From Pyropia yezoensis (taxonomy: Eukaryota; Rhodophyta; Bangiophyceae; Bangiales; Bangiaceae): a DNA stretch of 64,000 bases. The position numbers and the translations under genes were made by a program. Positions 9,614 to 20,245 of the stretch are shown here, piece after piece; positions within the stretch are counted from its first letter, which is position 1; each line of letters opens with the position of its first letter. The notes under the pieces were generated by a model. The model made no database searches. It had not been told where the DNA came from and saw nothing but the letters and a program-made list of their open reading frames with translations. The stretch spans positions 26,698,894-26,762,893 of the forward strand of contig CM020618.1 of the NCBI GenBank assembly GCA_009829735.1, in the 5' to 3' direction.

Positions 9614-9936
9614 GGCTCTCCCCAAGTTAGGGAGAGACAACGCGGCTGCAGCTGCACGAGACCCATCCCAGTTGAGGGGGGGGCTCGGATCGCGGGTTGA
9701 TGGGTGGCCTCCCCAGCGTGGGGCGGCCCAGGGTAAAGTGAAGAGGATGGTTTGGTGGTGGTGAAGTGAGTACCGATAAGAGCAAGCTGCCGAGTGGGCA
9801 AGCTTGAGGAGGGGGGCGGTCAACGTGACCGCCTCCACGTCTACGTGACGTACCAGGGGGAAAGCAAGTTGCGCCCCCAACGCCGCGATGTGCGTATCTA
9901 CGCCCCCTTGCAGGGCCGACCGAGTCGGTCAGAACT

Positions 9937-9949
9937 GAGGAGAGGGGAG
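9937..9949 (+). other. Polypurine tract of chromovirus 1
   Basis: GAGGAGAGGGGAG lies directly against the 3' LTR start TGTGGCAG. This is the expected plus-strand DNA primer. Confidence 0.8.
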
Positions 9950-10418
9950 TGTGGCAGTATTGACCCCCAGGTAGGGTGGCAACACGTGCCATGCAAGGGG
10001 CGGCAGGCCACTAGCCTGACCCGATCCTCCCCCTGCATTTGGGTCCATAGTCCCTAAGTTTGGGATAGTTAGCTTAGTAGTAAATCCAACTTGGATTTGA
10101 GGGTTTTCTGCATTTATCGTCTTGAATTTTCGTGTGGCCCGGTGGGCAGGTGCTGGGGTGGGAGATTCTGAGTGGCGAGATTCTGAGTGGACCCTGGGGG
10201 GATAAGAGGAGGGACAGCGGGGCTTGGCCCTGCTTCCCCGTCCCGACCAAGAAACTGTTGGACCACACACCATCCTCTTGTTTGTCGGTGGGGGGTTTGC
10301 CCCACAACAGGGACAGAGTGTGTGCGACTTGCACTTCTTCCGGTTCCCCCGACACGGGAGGCAGCCCTTGTACACCGCCCCAACTTGGGTGTCGTGTGTG
10401 CAAGTGGTTTTTGCCTTA
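9950..10418 (+). repeat. 3' LTR of chromovirus 1
   Basis: 469 bp, about 98% identical by eye to 1584-2052. The last three bases are TTA where the 5' copy has ACA. The target duplication AAGAG follows at 10419-10423. Confidence 0.95.
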
Positions 10419-10423
10419 AAGAG

Positions 10424-11126
10424 GAAGACGAGGCAGCCCGCTCAGCCGCGTGTCGTCGCGTCGGCCCAGCGCGTCCGCGCCTCCGCCGCGGAGGAGACGG
10501 CGAGGATGGCGGCTTTCAAGTCAAACTGCACCCCCCGGTTACCCCCCCCGCCGCTACCGCCGCCCCTGCCATCGCCATCACTTGCAGGGTCGTCGGAAAA
10601 AGGCACTGGCGCGGCGGCGGCGGCGGCGGTCGTCGCTGGGCGATTCACAGAGAAGGAATCCCCCCCAGCTTCGGCCGCTGCCGCCGAAGAGCGGTCCAGC
10701 AACTACAGGCTGTGCCCTCTCCCGTCTGCCACGCCTCTCCCCTCCACCCCCCCTCTCCCCTCCGTGCCCCCACCCACCCCCTCTTCCCCGCGGCGGCGGC
10801 GCCCTTTAGCGTCGCCGCGACCGCCCCAAACGCGGCGATGCGGGTGTCCCATCGGGCTCATTCAGCCGCCGGGTCCCCCGGGCGCCTATGCCCCGCACGG
10901 CCGGGACCGCGGTGGCAAGGCCCGGTTCGCCATGCACGTCGAGCGCTGCCGTCATCCCGTCCACGTGGGCGGCCGCGTCGTCGGCCACAGCCGCCGCCGA
11001 AGCGGTGCCCGCCGCGATCGCCAGCTAAGGCCCCCAATCCTGCACCAGCTGGCACCGCGTGGCGGCGTGGCGGCGACGGTGGCTGTGGGGGCGGAGCTCA
11101 ACGGCCCCCGCCACTGGACCCCTTGG
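10424..11126. other. Host DNA between chromovirus 1 and the CACTA element
   Basis: Continuation of the left flank after the target duplication. C-rich and low complexity. Ala/Gly-rich frames exist on both strands (for example minus 10442-10702, no ATG), but none is convincing and I recognise no gene. Confidence 0.5.
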
Positions 11127-11260
11127 CCCTACAAGAAATACACCCGCGATATCGCGTAAAACGCGCGAAAATCGCGGGTTCTCGCAACCCGCCCCACGGC
11201 ACCCCCTGGCGGGGTGGGCTGCGAGGGCATGTCCGTAAACGAGTGCCAGAGAATCGCGAG
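11127..11260 (+). repeat. Left TIR and subterminal repeats of the CACTA element
   Basis: The terminal 28 bp pair with the right end. They are followed by CCCGCGATATCGCG, AATCGCGGGTT and AATCGCGAGT copies, the dense subterminal motifs typical of CACTA ends, where transposase binds. Confidence 0.75.
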
Positions 11261-11455
11261 TCACCGAAGCACAACGCCGCTCAGGGGGGACGACAGGTGG
11301 AACCGAGACGGGGAATCCGAGCACACAGGATGGTCAAGCCTGGCCGTGAAGATTCGACCGAGTCTCCCATGCCCTGTCGTGAAAACGAGGCACAGTCAGA
11401 CGTTGATTGTGATGATTCTTTCATTTTTCCATTCGACCACAAGCGTTGGTGGCCT

Positions 11456-11463
11456 CTATAAAG
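11456..11463 (+). promoter_or_regulatory. TATA-like box upstream of the CACTA transposase
   Basis: TATAAAG follows GGCCTC, about 150 bp before the first recognisable transposase coding sequence. It is a plausible core promoter by position; nothing else supports it. Confidence 0.35.
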
Positions 11464-11606
11464 TCACTGCTCCTGCTGTCGCATCGCCGACGACTGAGCG
11501 CACATCCATCTCTCCGACAGACTGCTGTGCCCGTTGAACGTCACTGCGTTTTCGTCCTCGCCATTCCCTGCCGGACGCTACCCCCTCCCTCCCACTGACC
11601 CCCGCA

Positions 11607-14300
11607 GTGGGCACAGACGTGGAGTCCCTCCAGTCCTATGATGCCCCACCTGCCGCGCTCGTTGTGGAGCAGGCTGATGATGCTGTGGAGGACGCAGATG
11701 ATGCTGCCGACTCGATTGGGCCGCCGGACCCTGTCATCCAGGATTCTGTAAGCTGCAGCGAGGTCCAGCTTCCCGTCGGCCAATTTGCGGACTGTGCCAA
11801 GGACCTGGCGCTGTTTACTTACGCTTTCAACTACGGACTGACCGAGGCGGCGCTGGCGGACTTCCTCAATCTGAGAGCATGCCAAGCCACGTATTGAACC
11901 CCGTATCTGATGCGCAAATTCATCGAGGCCAGCGTCAATGTGGAGACGAGCCAGGTGGACTGCTGTACGAACGGCTGCGTCGCATTTACGCACGAACGGG
12001 CGCAATCCAAGGCCTGCAACGTCTTTGGATCTGAGCGCTACAAGCGCTTGGGCATCCCAGCCAGGCAGACAACCTACTGGCCACTGACTGCGCGGCTGGT
12101 CAACATGCTCAGCGACCCAGTTTAGGGTCCTGATATGATGACTGGTATGAAGGAAGCGTGCCTGTCGGCCTGTCGGAACCTCGACGGATACCAGGGTGAA
12201 GGTCTTCACGATTGGTGCGACGGGCGCAATTTCCTGGAGGCGGCGCGTCGTGGACTGTTCGACGAGGACACCGACGTCGCCCTCAGTGTGTCGACTGACG
12301 GATTTGAGGCCTGGCGTCAGCGGGGCTTCCAGGGCTGGCCCATCATCGTGACGGTCCTTAATCTGGCGCCAAACAGTCGTGTGCACAACATTTGCCAAAT
12401 AACTGCGGCAATTACTCCTGGGCCGCGACAGCCTGTCGACCAGGAGTCGTTCTTGCACCCTCTGGCGTAGGAGCTGAACGACCTCGCCCGAGGAATTCCC
12501 AGTGTTCACGTCGCTGGCTCTCCCAATCCATGTACTCTGCGGGCCCACGTCATCCATTCACGGCGGATATGTCGGCGTTTGACATTTTGTTGAATATTAC
12601 GGGAAGTAACGGGTACGCGCCCAGCCGGGCTCGTGAATTTCACGGGGTGCACCACGCGGCGAGCAAACACCACTACTTCCCACCGGAGGACCCAAGAACT
12701 GGGGAGGTGCTGTTTTCTGTCGACGGCTGCACTGTGCCGCGCCGCTCCGCTGCGAGCTTCCAGCGGGACGCGAGCGTGGTGGAGGAGGCCAGGTCAACTG
12801 GCCGGACATTGGCACATCAAACGGCCTTGTCCAAGAGGTCTGGAATCAAAGGACATTCGTAGTTCTTTGCCCCCTCCAGTGCGATGCACTTGGCATACCA
12901 GCACTTGAAGCACCTGTAGAGTATGGGACCAGCCGCGGCTCCCTTCGACGTCATGCACCTCCTGGTGCAAAATGTCGCCCGGATGCTGTGGAAGCTGTTT
13001 TCCGGAAAATTGCCAATTAATGGTACGGCGAACGAGGACTACATCTTGTCCGCCGCGACCGTCGCCCTGGTTGGCATGGAGATGGTTGCAGCACGGCGGA
13101 CAATTCCAATGGTGCAGGCCCGGTCGCTGAGAAATGTTGACACTCAGTTTCGGTCATTTAAGGCCGTCGATTTGCTGTACTGGCTGGTTGCCACGGGCCC
13201 GGTTCAACTGAATGGGCGAATTCCGGAATTGTACTACCGAACGTTCATCTCTTTGAGCAAGCCCTGCCGTGTTCTCTTCCGACCGCGTGGCCTGACGGCG
13301 CCGGGGGTGAGTACAGTGGAACGTCGCCTAAAGCGCTTTGCGCGCTTATACTACGCAGCGGTGTACCGGGGAACCCACGACCGCCTGCCGCTGTGCAGGT
13401 ATGCCATCGCAGCTGTCCTTGACATTGTTTCCAGCATGCGCGACACCGGACCTGTCTGGGTGTCGTGGCAGTTCCCCGCGGAGCGGAAAGTGGGTGAGCT
13501 GGGGACCCTCATCCAATCCCACTCGCACCCGAGTGCAAATCTGACAAGTGCCCTGACGCGCCGCATCCAAGCCGAACTATTGACTTCCTTTGATGAAACA
13601 TTCTTGCCGAATTAGTGGGCGAAAGCGACCGCGGCAAACATTTACGGCGCGACGCTGAGCCGCGAGGGAGCATTCGACTTCCAGCTGGCGAAGCTGGGGA
13701 TGAATGGGACTGGACGGTCTCTCTGCTGCCGCCGCGCTGCGCAGCGGCACCACTTGCCAGTCAGAACTCACCGCCATGAGAGCGGCGCTGGCGATGGAAG
13801 GAATCACGAACGTGCCGTCGGCAATTTTGGCGATGAAGTACTTCCAGCTGAAATAGGTAATCGGAGTAAAAGCTGGGTCGAAGCCAGTCGGCTCGGACTC
13901 CGACAAGCACCGCCGTCGTAACTACCTGTTGAAAATTAATTCAACGGAAAAGATACGGCGGCGAGACGGTCAAGTCGTGGATGCATCTGTCACAACCTAC
14001 GGGACGGTGCTCCATTATGCACTCGTGCATGTTGACGGCGGACCGCTTGCGTTTGCATACGTCTCACGTGCGGGGTCTGCAAGAGACCGGGACGGCCGCG
14101 GCGGGTACACGGCGGAGCGCTAGGGCACTGACTGTTTTTTGAGTGTGGATGGGACTCGCTACTACGCGCCTGCGGGAGCGATGGAGGCCGTGGTGGGGAC
14201 GCTGGAACGAGAGGGAGTACACTACGTATTGTTCAACTGTGAGCCTGTCTCTGAGCAGCGGTAGAATCTATTTTCCTCATCGCGTGACGTGGACTTGCGC
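11607..14300 (+). pseudogene. CACTA Tnp2-like transposase, decayed
   Basis: Pieces in order read as a Transposase_21/Tnp2-type protein. There is a cysteine-rich block (DCCTNGC at about 11960), then VALSVSTDGFEAW with WPIIVTVLNL and a PGPRQP loop (12280-12440). Next are DMSAFDILLNITGSNGY (12570-12620), SGIKGHS (about 12840), PFDVMHLLVQN (12940-12970), and a C-terminal block with GPVWVSWQFPAERKVGEL (13440-13500). In-frame stops occur near 11895, 12123, 12468, 12860 and 13613, with a frame change near 12560-12590 and others after 13650. Coding may begin after a spliced leader: a pyrimidine-rich run ends in CAG just before 11607, and the first frame has no ATG. It would have cut and pasted the element; it cannot now be made intact. 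Confidence 0.8.
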
Positions 14301-14715
14301 TGGTGTTTGCCCACGGCGACAGGGTTGACAGATATGTTGTTCTTAAGAATGGGACTGTTCATCGTGCTAGAAGTTCTCAACGACTGGAGCTCTTTCAAGA
14401 TGGAAACCGCACCAGCGAGGAGCTCCTGGGCATGCTCCGTCATTCTTGGGGGATGTCATGCTTTTTTGGGAGGACACAAGCGCACAAGACGTTGGTGGTC
14501 GACTAGCTATCGCGTGGCTTTATCAAGGTCGTGGAATCAATTTTGAAATATATTTACCTCCAGATGCGAGCACAACTTTTTTCCCAGAAGACTTACACAT
14601 GTCCAATCCAAACTTGTCTAGGACAAGTGAATTGCGCAGCGAAGCCGTCGGCTCATGCACAGGAAACGCCACTGTGGTTCCGACGGGGCGCGTGCTGCCA
14701 CACACTGAGCGACGC
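14301..14715. other. CACTA interior up to chromovirus 2
   Basis: Short coding-like frames of unclear relation to the transposase. The plus frame 14446-14715 stays open across the insertion site into 22807-23016 if chromovirus 2 is removed, which may be chance. It ends in GACGC (14711-14715), the duplication of chromovirus 2. Confidence 0.4.
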
Positions 14716-15588
14716 TGTAAGGATTTGCCCACTAAATCGCCAAGACTCTAGCTTCGGGGATAAGGACTGGGGCCTCTCCTTCCCTGTCCTTCTCAGCCAA
14801 CTCCTTCCAAGACGCATCAACTCCCTGGTAATCTGGAAATGCCGCGGTGTCCGGCCGAGATTCTACGGGTCGCGGACGGTCAGCACGAGAGCCGCGGATC
14901 GGCTACCCGTTAGTACCCTGACTCATCCCCGGACGGATATTTTCTCTCCGCAGATCAGAGGACTAACAGACCACAGGACAAGCCACATCTCTGACTCATC
15001 GGCCAGCCGGAACAATCTCCCCACGAGCCAACGGGAACGGCAAGATTTGCTGACCCACGGGAGATTTTCGACCCGAAGACTGGCGTCTGGCTTACATGCC
15101 TCTGCGGTTTTTCCGGCCGACCGGCGTGTGAGGCCAGCCGCGCGGCGCTACGAGCGCCGCACGCCGCCCCAGCCCCCGCTTGGGGCTGTCTGGCAGGGCG
15201 CCTTGGGGCGCGCACACCCACCTTGACTTGTTCTGAGAGCCTATGCCTTGTTTTGAGCCCATTGGTGCCGCCCCCCCGGCGGCATGCGCAATCGCGTGCT
15301 TTGGGGCACGCTGGGTGCCCCACCGGGGGTATATAATGCGTGAGTGCGGGCGCCACCCGGGGAGACCTCGGGGGGAACAACAAACACAGACACAACGACC
15401 TCCTTTACCCTCGAACCCCTCGACCCCCTCGACCCTCACCGACGTCACGCCCATCTTCTTCCCCACCCCAATCACCGTCACCCCGCCCGTCACCTTCCCC
15501 GCGCCCCGCAGCCTCATTGGCTTGCGCGGGCAGCTGACAACGCTCACCAGTACGTTGAGGGCCGCCCGGGTGTGGGTGGTGCCTCACA
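14716..15588 (+). repeat. 5' LTR of chromovirus 2
   Basis: Starts TGTAAGGATTTG and ends CCTCACA. 873 bp, equal to the 3' copy. A TATA box (TATATAAT, 15330-15337) sits about two thirds along and marks the likely U3 promoter. Confidence 0.95.
15330..15337 (+). promoter_or_regulatory. TATA box in the 5' LTR of chromovirus 2
   Basis: TATATAAT stands out in very GC-rich surroundings and is repeated at the same place in the 3' LTR (22543-22550). It is the probable core promoter for the genomic transcript. Confidence 0.6.
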
Positions 15589-15590
15589 AG

Positions 15591-15608
15591 TGGTAGCCTC
15601 AGATAGTT
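15591..15608 (+). other. Candidate PBS of chromovirus 2
   Basis: TGGTAGCCTCAGATAGTT starts 2 nt after the LTR with the TGG expected against a tRNA CCA end. It differs from the PBS of the other two elements, so a different primer tRNA is implied. Confidence 0.5.
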
Positions 15609-15823
15609 TGACTTCCTCCTGTCGGTGACGTTGAGATTCCGTTCCCGATTTGGCCCCCGCTGCGTTTGTGCCCTCGTGCTGCCCCCTGTGTTCGGAGTGC
15701 CTCGGGCATTGTAATACGAACGCAGCGGGCTCGACGAATCACACCGAAAGAACACTGCCCTGACACTGCCCTGGTGGCCCCTGTCACGGTTTTTTCTTTT
15801 GGTCAACGGATTGCTGAAACCCA

Positions 15824-16444
15824 GTGGGTGCCAAATCAGGTTCCGAATATTCTTCCTCTGCGTTGGCGGGCGCCCCGACTTCCTCGGCGGCGACTGCGCG
15901 CGCCCCGGCGGCGCGCGCGACCGCGAAGGCACGCGTCACCCCGGCGGCGCGCGCATCACCGGCGGCGGCATCCACGTCATCCTCTGTGCCGGCCACGGCC
16001 GACTCGCCGGTGGCAGCCGCATCCAAGCCCCCACTCTCGCGCAAGGGCAAGGGCCCCGCCACGCCCGGCTCGGCGGGCTCGGCCAGTCGGGGCCTGCTGC
16101 TGCCCCCGCTGGACCCCGCGCGGCGATACACTGCGCCGCCCGCCCCACATATTGGGCACATCCGACCCACGGCGGCGCGCGCGGCGGAGCAGCGGGAGCT
16201 GCGCCGTATCGCCAAGAGCATCCCCAAGGACAAGTGCGTGTGCAAGCCCTGTGGCGTGCGTTGCAACAGCCTGACATTGCTGCGCGATCATCGCTGGTCG
16301 CGGCGCCACCGCCATACGGTCAACCGTCCAGCCACGCACCCGCGGTGCGACATCTGCGATCGCGAATTCGAGACGGTGGAACACTTCGAACGCCACCAGC
16401 GTGGCAAGGATCACCACCGCACGCTGGCGCGCCACACCAGTTGA
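15824..16444 (+). CDS. Accessory ORF with two U1/matrin-type C2H2 zinc fingers
   Basis: An open frame of about 206 codons between the 5' LTR and gag. The first half is Ala/Pro/Ser-rich. The second half has two fingers with C-x2-C-x12-H-x5-H spacing, CKPC...H...H (about 16241-16300) and CDIC...H...H (about 16349-16410). This wide H-x5-H spacing is characteristic of U1-C, matrin and JAZ-type fingers, which often bind RNA or double-stranded RNA. The frame has no ATG and is preceded by a stop at 15815. A pyrimidine run and CCCAG at 15820-15824 suggest a 3' splice site, so a spliced leader could supply the start. It is not a Gag knuckle (CCHC), so it looks like an acquired extra gene. Confidence 0.6.
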   Translation: MGAKSGSEYSSSALAGAPTSSAATARAPAARATAKARVTPAARASPAAASTSSSVPATADSPVAAASKPPLSRKGKGPATPGSAGSASRGLLLPPLDPARRYTAPPAPHIGHIRPTAARAAEQRELRRIAKSIPKDKCVCKPCGVRCNSLTLLRDHRWSRRHRHTVNRPATHPRCDICDREFETVEHFERHQRGKDHHRTLARHTS

Positions 16445-16772
16445 CACCTCGCAACACCCCCTAGGATCTGTGCGTGAGGCGCGATTTGCCACGTGGATTT
16501 CCCCCCGCTTGGAAATCCGGCGCGACCCGACTCGGGCCCGCGCGCGGACGCCGGCGGCAAAATCCGATTGCATGCTTGAGCCTTCGAATTCTGCTTCATC
16601 GCATCACTTGTGAACCATCAAAAAGCGTTGTACATCTTTGGAATCGTTGCAGCCACTACGGCCGCACACGTCCAGAAGCTCGTGTACCACTACTTTGACG
16701 GATCAAATTATCTTGCACACCTTTAAGGGCCTGCCCGGCGCCAAACCGGAGTAAGTCGATTTAGATCTGCTT

Positions 16773-17676
16773 ATGATTTTGATCGTTGCGAATTTTACGA
16801 TGGATCCCCCTAATCCTTCTGGTATTAGCCCGACTAATCCAGGCACGGGCTCAACCGCACCCTCAGCGGAATCATGGAGTCAACTTACTGCTTTCGTCTC
16901 GCAGATGAGCGCCGAACTCGAGGCTCACAAGGTAGAACTAGCGGACGCCAAGAAACAGCTGTCGGACGCCAAGGCCAAGACCACCGGTGGAGGCACATCG
17001 ACTGCGAGGCCGCACAAGCCCGCGCTGTTCTCCGACAAGCCCGGGACAATTGAAGCGTGGTGCTCGCACATGGACTCTTATATGCGGCTGACTGACCCTG
17101 ACGAAGCGTGCCGGATCGCCTGCACCTACCTGGACGGTGAGGCGTTCACTTGGTGGCATACCTACAGTCGTACCATCGCGGTCCCCGACTGGAGTGCCCT
17201 GCGGGCTGCGCTCGTCCGTCGCTTCAGCCCACTGAACAAGACGCAGGCGGCGCGGGACAAGCTGCACTCCTGGCGTCAAATCAAGGACGTCGGGACGCTC
17301 AACAGGACGTTCCTAAGCGTCCTCTTGGATATCCCCGACATCACCGAAGCGGAAATATTCGACCGCTATAGCCGAGGCCTTAAGCGAGACATCTGGCAGG
17401 CACTGTGCCTGAAGACCTTCACGGATCTTGAGTCCCTTATGACTGACGCCCTGCGCGTCGAAGCGGCCGAGGCTGGAGCGTCCCGTATTACCAGCAATGT
17501 TAGCAGCACTTCTGGGAAGCCACCGACGACGGGTGTTATCCCAATGGCATTTCCAGCATCAAGGTCGACAAGCTGACGCCAGGCGAACGCCAGCGCTGTA
17601 TTCGCGAGGGTCTGTGCCTCCGCTGTCGCGAGAAAGGGCACTTGGCTCAGGACTGCGCAAAAGGCCAGCGGAACTG
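16773..17676 (+). pseudogene. Chromovirus 2 gag, frameshifted
   Basis: From ATG 16773 (or 16800). A coiled-coil-like segment (LEAHKVELADAKKQLSDAKA) precedes the capsid with the Ty3/gypsy signature CTYLDGEAFTWW. The first frame runs to 17576. A -1 change near 17500-17545 is needed to reach the nucleocapsid frame with the CCHC knuckle CLRCREKGHLAQDC, which stops at 17674-17676. The knuckle is therefore cut off from the capsid in this copy. Confidence 0.85.
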
Positions 17677-19519
17677 AAGCAGCAACCGTCATCAACACTT
17701 GTGAAAGACGCTTCTTCGGTTCCTGAAAATATGTCGTCACCGCTTGAAGGCCCGCGACGCGGGCTTCTGCTTTCTACTGCTTCTGTCAATGGCGAAGTTA
17801 TTAAGGTGCTGTTTGACGACGGATCTCCCATCAACTTCGTCTCAAGGCGCCTCGTGACCTCCCTGCTTGTGAACACTAAGGAAACGGACTTTGCGGCAAG
17901 CATGCCCGATGGCCGCTCTCATGTCCTCGCTGAAACCGTTGAACCCCTTGAGATTCACATTGGACCGTACCAAGAACGACCACGATTTGCTGTATGTGAC
18001 TTAAACGCCTACGACCTCATCCTGGGAAAGAAGTGGCGCGATGACAAGGACGCCAAAATCAACAGCACGAAGAACAAGATCTCCTTCAAGTTCAACCACA
18101 AGAACATCTCTATCACAGCCTCCCTCAAGAAGCCCGAGCCCCTGATCAGTCGGCAACGTCTCGTCCGGGACCTCGTCCGAAGGTGCCCGGTTTTCGCCAT
18201 CTACCTGCAGTCCGAAGATCCCTCTACCAACTTCGACATTACCGCCATTACGATGGGACACGCCGACGACAAGAGAGAAGTTCAAGAGATTCTCAAAGAA
18301 TACGCCGACGTCTTTCCAGACGAGCTCCCCGACGGACTTCCTCCTGAGCGCAGTCACAAGTTTAGCATCAAGCTTACCGACGATGCCCGACCACGTCGTA
18401 GCGGAATTTACCGACTAGCCGAATGGGAGCTCGAAGAACTCAAGACCCATCTTGCCGTCCTAATAAGGAAGGGGGATTCATCCAAGCAAGCGCCTCACCG
18501 TGGGGCTCTTCCGTCCTCTTTGCGGCAAAAAAGGACGGTGGCTGGCGAATGCGCATCGACTACAGCGCCCTAAACAAGGCCACCATCAAGAACGCGTATC
18601 CACTACCACGCATCGACGACATCTTCGACCAACTGCGAAAGGCCAAGTACTTTACGAAGATCGACCTCCGTTCTGGCTACCACCAGATTCGCCTCGATCC
18701 GGAAACAATACCTCTGACGGCGTTTCGAACCAAGTACGGACTCTACGAGTTCACGGTCGTACCCTTTGGTCTTACGAATGCACCCGCGGTCTTCATGGAC
18801 CTAATGAACGATGTCTTCAGACCCTACCTGTACGACTTCATCTGCGTCTACCTCGACGACATCCTAGTCTACAGCGAAACCTATGACGATCACCTCAAGC
18901 ACCTAGGATTAGCACTTCACAAACTACGAGAACACAAGCTCTACGCCAAGTTGAGCAAGTGCCAATTCGCTGGGACCACTGTGGACTACCTCGGTCACGT
19001 GATTTCCGAGAAAGGCTTCTCCATGGAAGACTACAAGGTCAAAGCCATTCGTACATGGGCAGCACCGAGAAGCAAAAAGGACGTGCAATCCTTCCTCCGT
19101 ATGGTCAACTTCTACCGCAGATTTATCAAGGGAATGGCGGCCGTGGCCACGCCTTTGACAAGGCTGACTGGGAATGTCGACTTCGGGTGGACCCCAGACG
19201 CCCAGAAAGCTTTCGAGCAGCTGCAGAATCTGACAACAACCGCACCAGTACTAAGGCCTTTCGACAAGAGATATCCAATCTACGTGTCTACCGATGCCAG
19301 CGGAAATGCTGTTGGCGCAGTCCTTAAGCAAAATGACGGACGCGGACGGCGTCCAGTGGCATACTTTTCGTTAACTCTCAACATCCACGAGCAACGCTAC
19401 AGCATTCGTGAGCGAGAGCTTCTTGCAGTCGTACAAGCCATCCGCCATTGGCGCTGCTACCTCTACGGAAGACCCTTTGAGGTCCGCAACGACCATGAGT
19501 CCCTGAGATACCTAAGAAC
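17677..19519 (+). pseudogene. Chromovirus 2 pol, protease to RNase H (broken)
   Basis: The protease shows LFDDGSPINFVS (about 17810) in place of the usual D-S/T-G-A. A linker ends with the RT entry segment DVFPDELPDGLPPERSHKF. A frame change in a G-rich run near 18465-18475 separates it from the RT, which has IDYSALN, FTKIDLRSGYHQI, VPFGLTNAP and the catalytic YLDDILVYS (about 18849). RNase H begins with STDASGNAVGAVL and is cut after NDHESLRYL by the hAT insertion at 19520. The upstream frame ends at 18573. Confidence 0.9.
19512..19519 (+). repeat. hAT target-site duplication, left copy
   Basis: CTAAGAAC, repeated exactly at 20238-20245. Confidence 0.9.
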
Positions 19520-20237
19520 CAGGGCTGTGCAGGGCTACCGGATTTGGCCATGTGCACTGTATGGGACCGCACAAGTGGGTCAGAGTATCTAGCGGACAGT
19601 GGCTTGTGGTTCGGTCAAGTGTATTCAGCTGTGAGGCTAGTGCGACTGTATGTATCAAGTGTATACGCACGTGCCCCTCATTGGCATGTGTATTCGCAAA
19701 TTGCGACGGGCAAGTGTAGCGATACCCTTCTGTAGACACGCAGTCGCTGACGTTCGGACGCTGCGTGACCTCGTTTTGCACCCATAACGTCGTCTCTGAT
19801 GGTTGGGTGACGAGCGGGTGCTATTCCGTCGCCTGTCGATGGCGACGCTGCCTGGCTGTGATGCAGCCCGCTGGGCAGGCGCTCGTGGCTGGCTCAGGGA
19901 CCACCCGCCACGACCCGTGTCCAGCGGCCGCTGGGTCGTCACGGGGCTGCCTGGTGGGCTCGTCTCCTGTCGCGGCCGTGTCTGCCAGCTGGGCCTCTGT
20001 GGCCTTCGACCGCATGGCACGATATAATTGGCAGTTTTGAAACAGCTGGGGCTACTTGCTCCATACCTTTCGATACGTGAAAGTCCGGAGCCAAGTGTGT
20101 CACATATTCACTTGAATACGCAATACGCTTGCAAGAGTGTATATATGAAGAATTCCTGATTTCGCCAAGTGTATCGCTGATACACTTGATATCATACACT
20201 TGTGGTACCCTTGGGCCGATACCCTTGCACAGCCCTG
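19520..20237 (+). mobile_element. Non-autonomous hAT element, 718 bp
   Basis: Bounded by an exact 8-bp duplication (CTAAGAAC) and by inverted ends, CAGGGCTGTGCAGGG at the left and CAGGGCTGTGCAAGG read inward from the right. An 8-bp duplication with CAGGG termini is the hAT signature. Both subterminal regions carry AAGTGTAT-type motifs and their complements (near 19617, 19652, 19709, 20092, 20166-20206), as hAT transposase binding regions do. There is no transposase frame. Element plus one duplication is 726 bp, so reading frame is kept across the site once it is removed. Confidence 0.9.
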
Positions 20238-20245
20238 CTAAGAAC

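Larger units (their letters stand above)
1584..10418 (+). mobile_element. Chromovirus 1: complete Ty3/gypsy LTR retrotransposon
   Basis: An 8.8-kb element bounded by 469-bp direct LTRs and flanked by the 5-bp duplication AAGAG (1579-1583 and 10419-10423). Order: 5' LTR, primer-binding site, gag in two overlapping ORFs, pol (protease, reverse transcriptase, RNase H, integrase, chromodomain-like tail), a convergent antisense ORF, polypurine tract, 3' LTR. By eye the LTRs differ at about 8 of 469 positions and pol has no internal stop, so this is a fairly young copy. Its gag is split, so autonomy is uncertain. Confidence 0.95.

Noticed and set aside
10187..11461. Plus-strand frame running from the 3' LTR of chromovirus 1 into the CACTA end
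   Set aside because: It crosses two transposon boundaries and is low complexity; an accident of GC-rich sequence.
11607..14300. Zisupton/KDZ-type rather than CACTA transposase
   Set aside because: The protein motifs alone could fit either group, but the CCCTACAAGAAAT termini and the 3-bp flanks favour CACTA.
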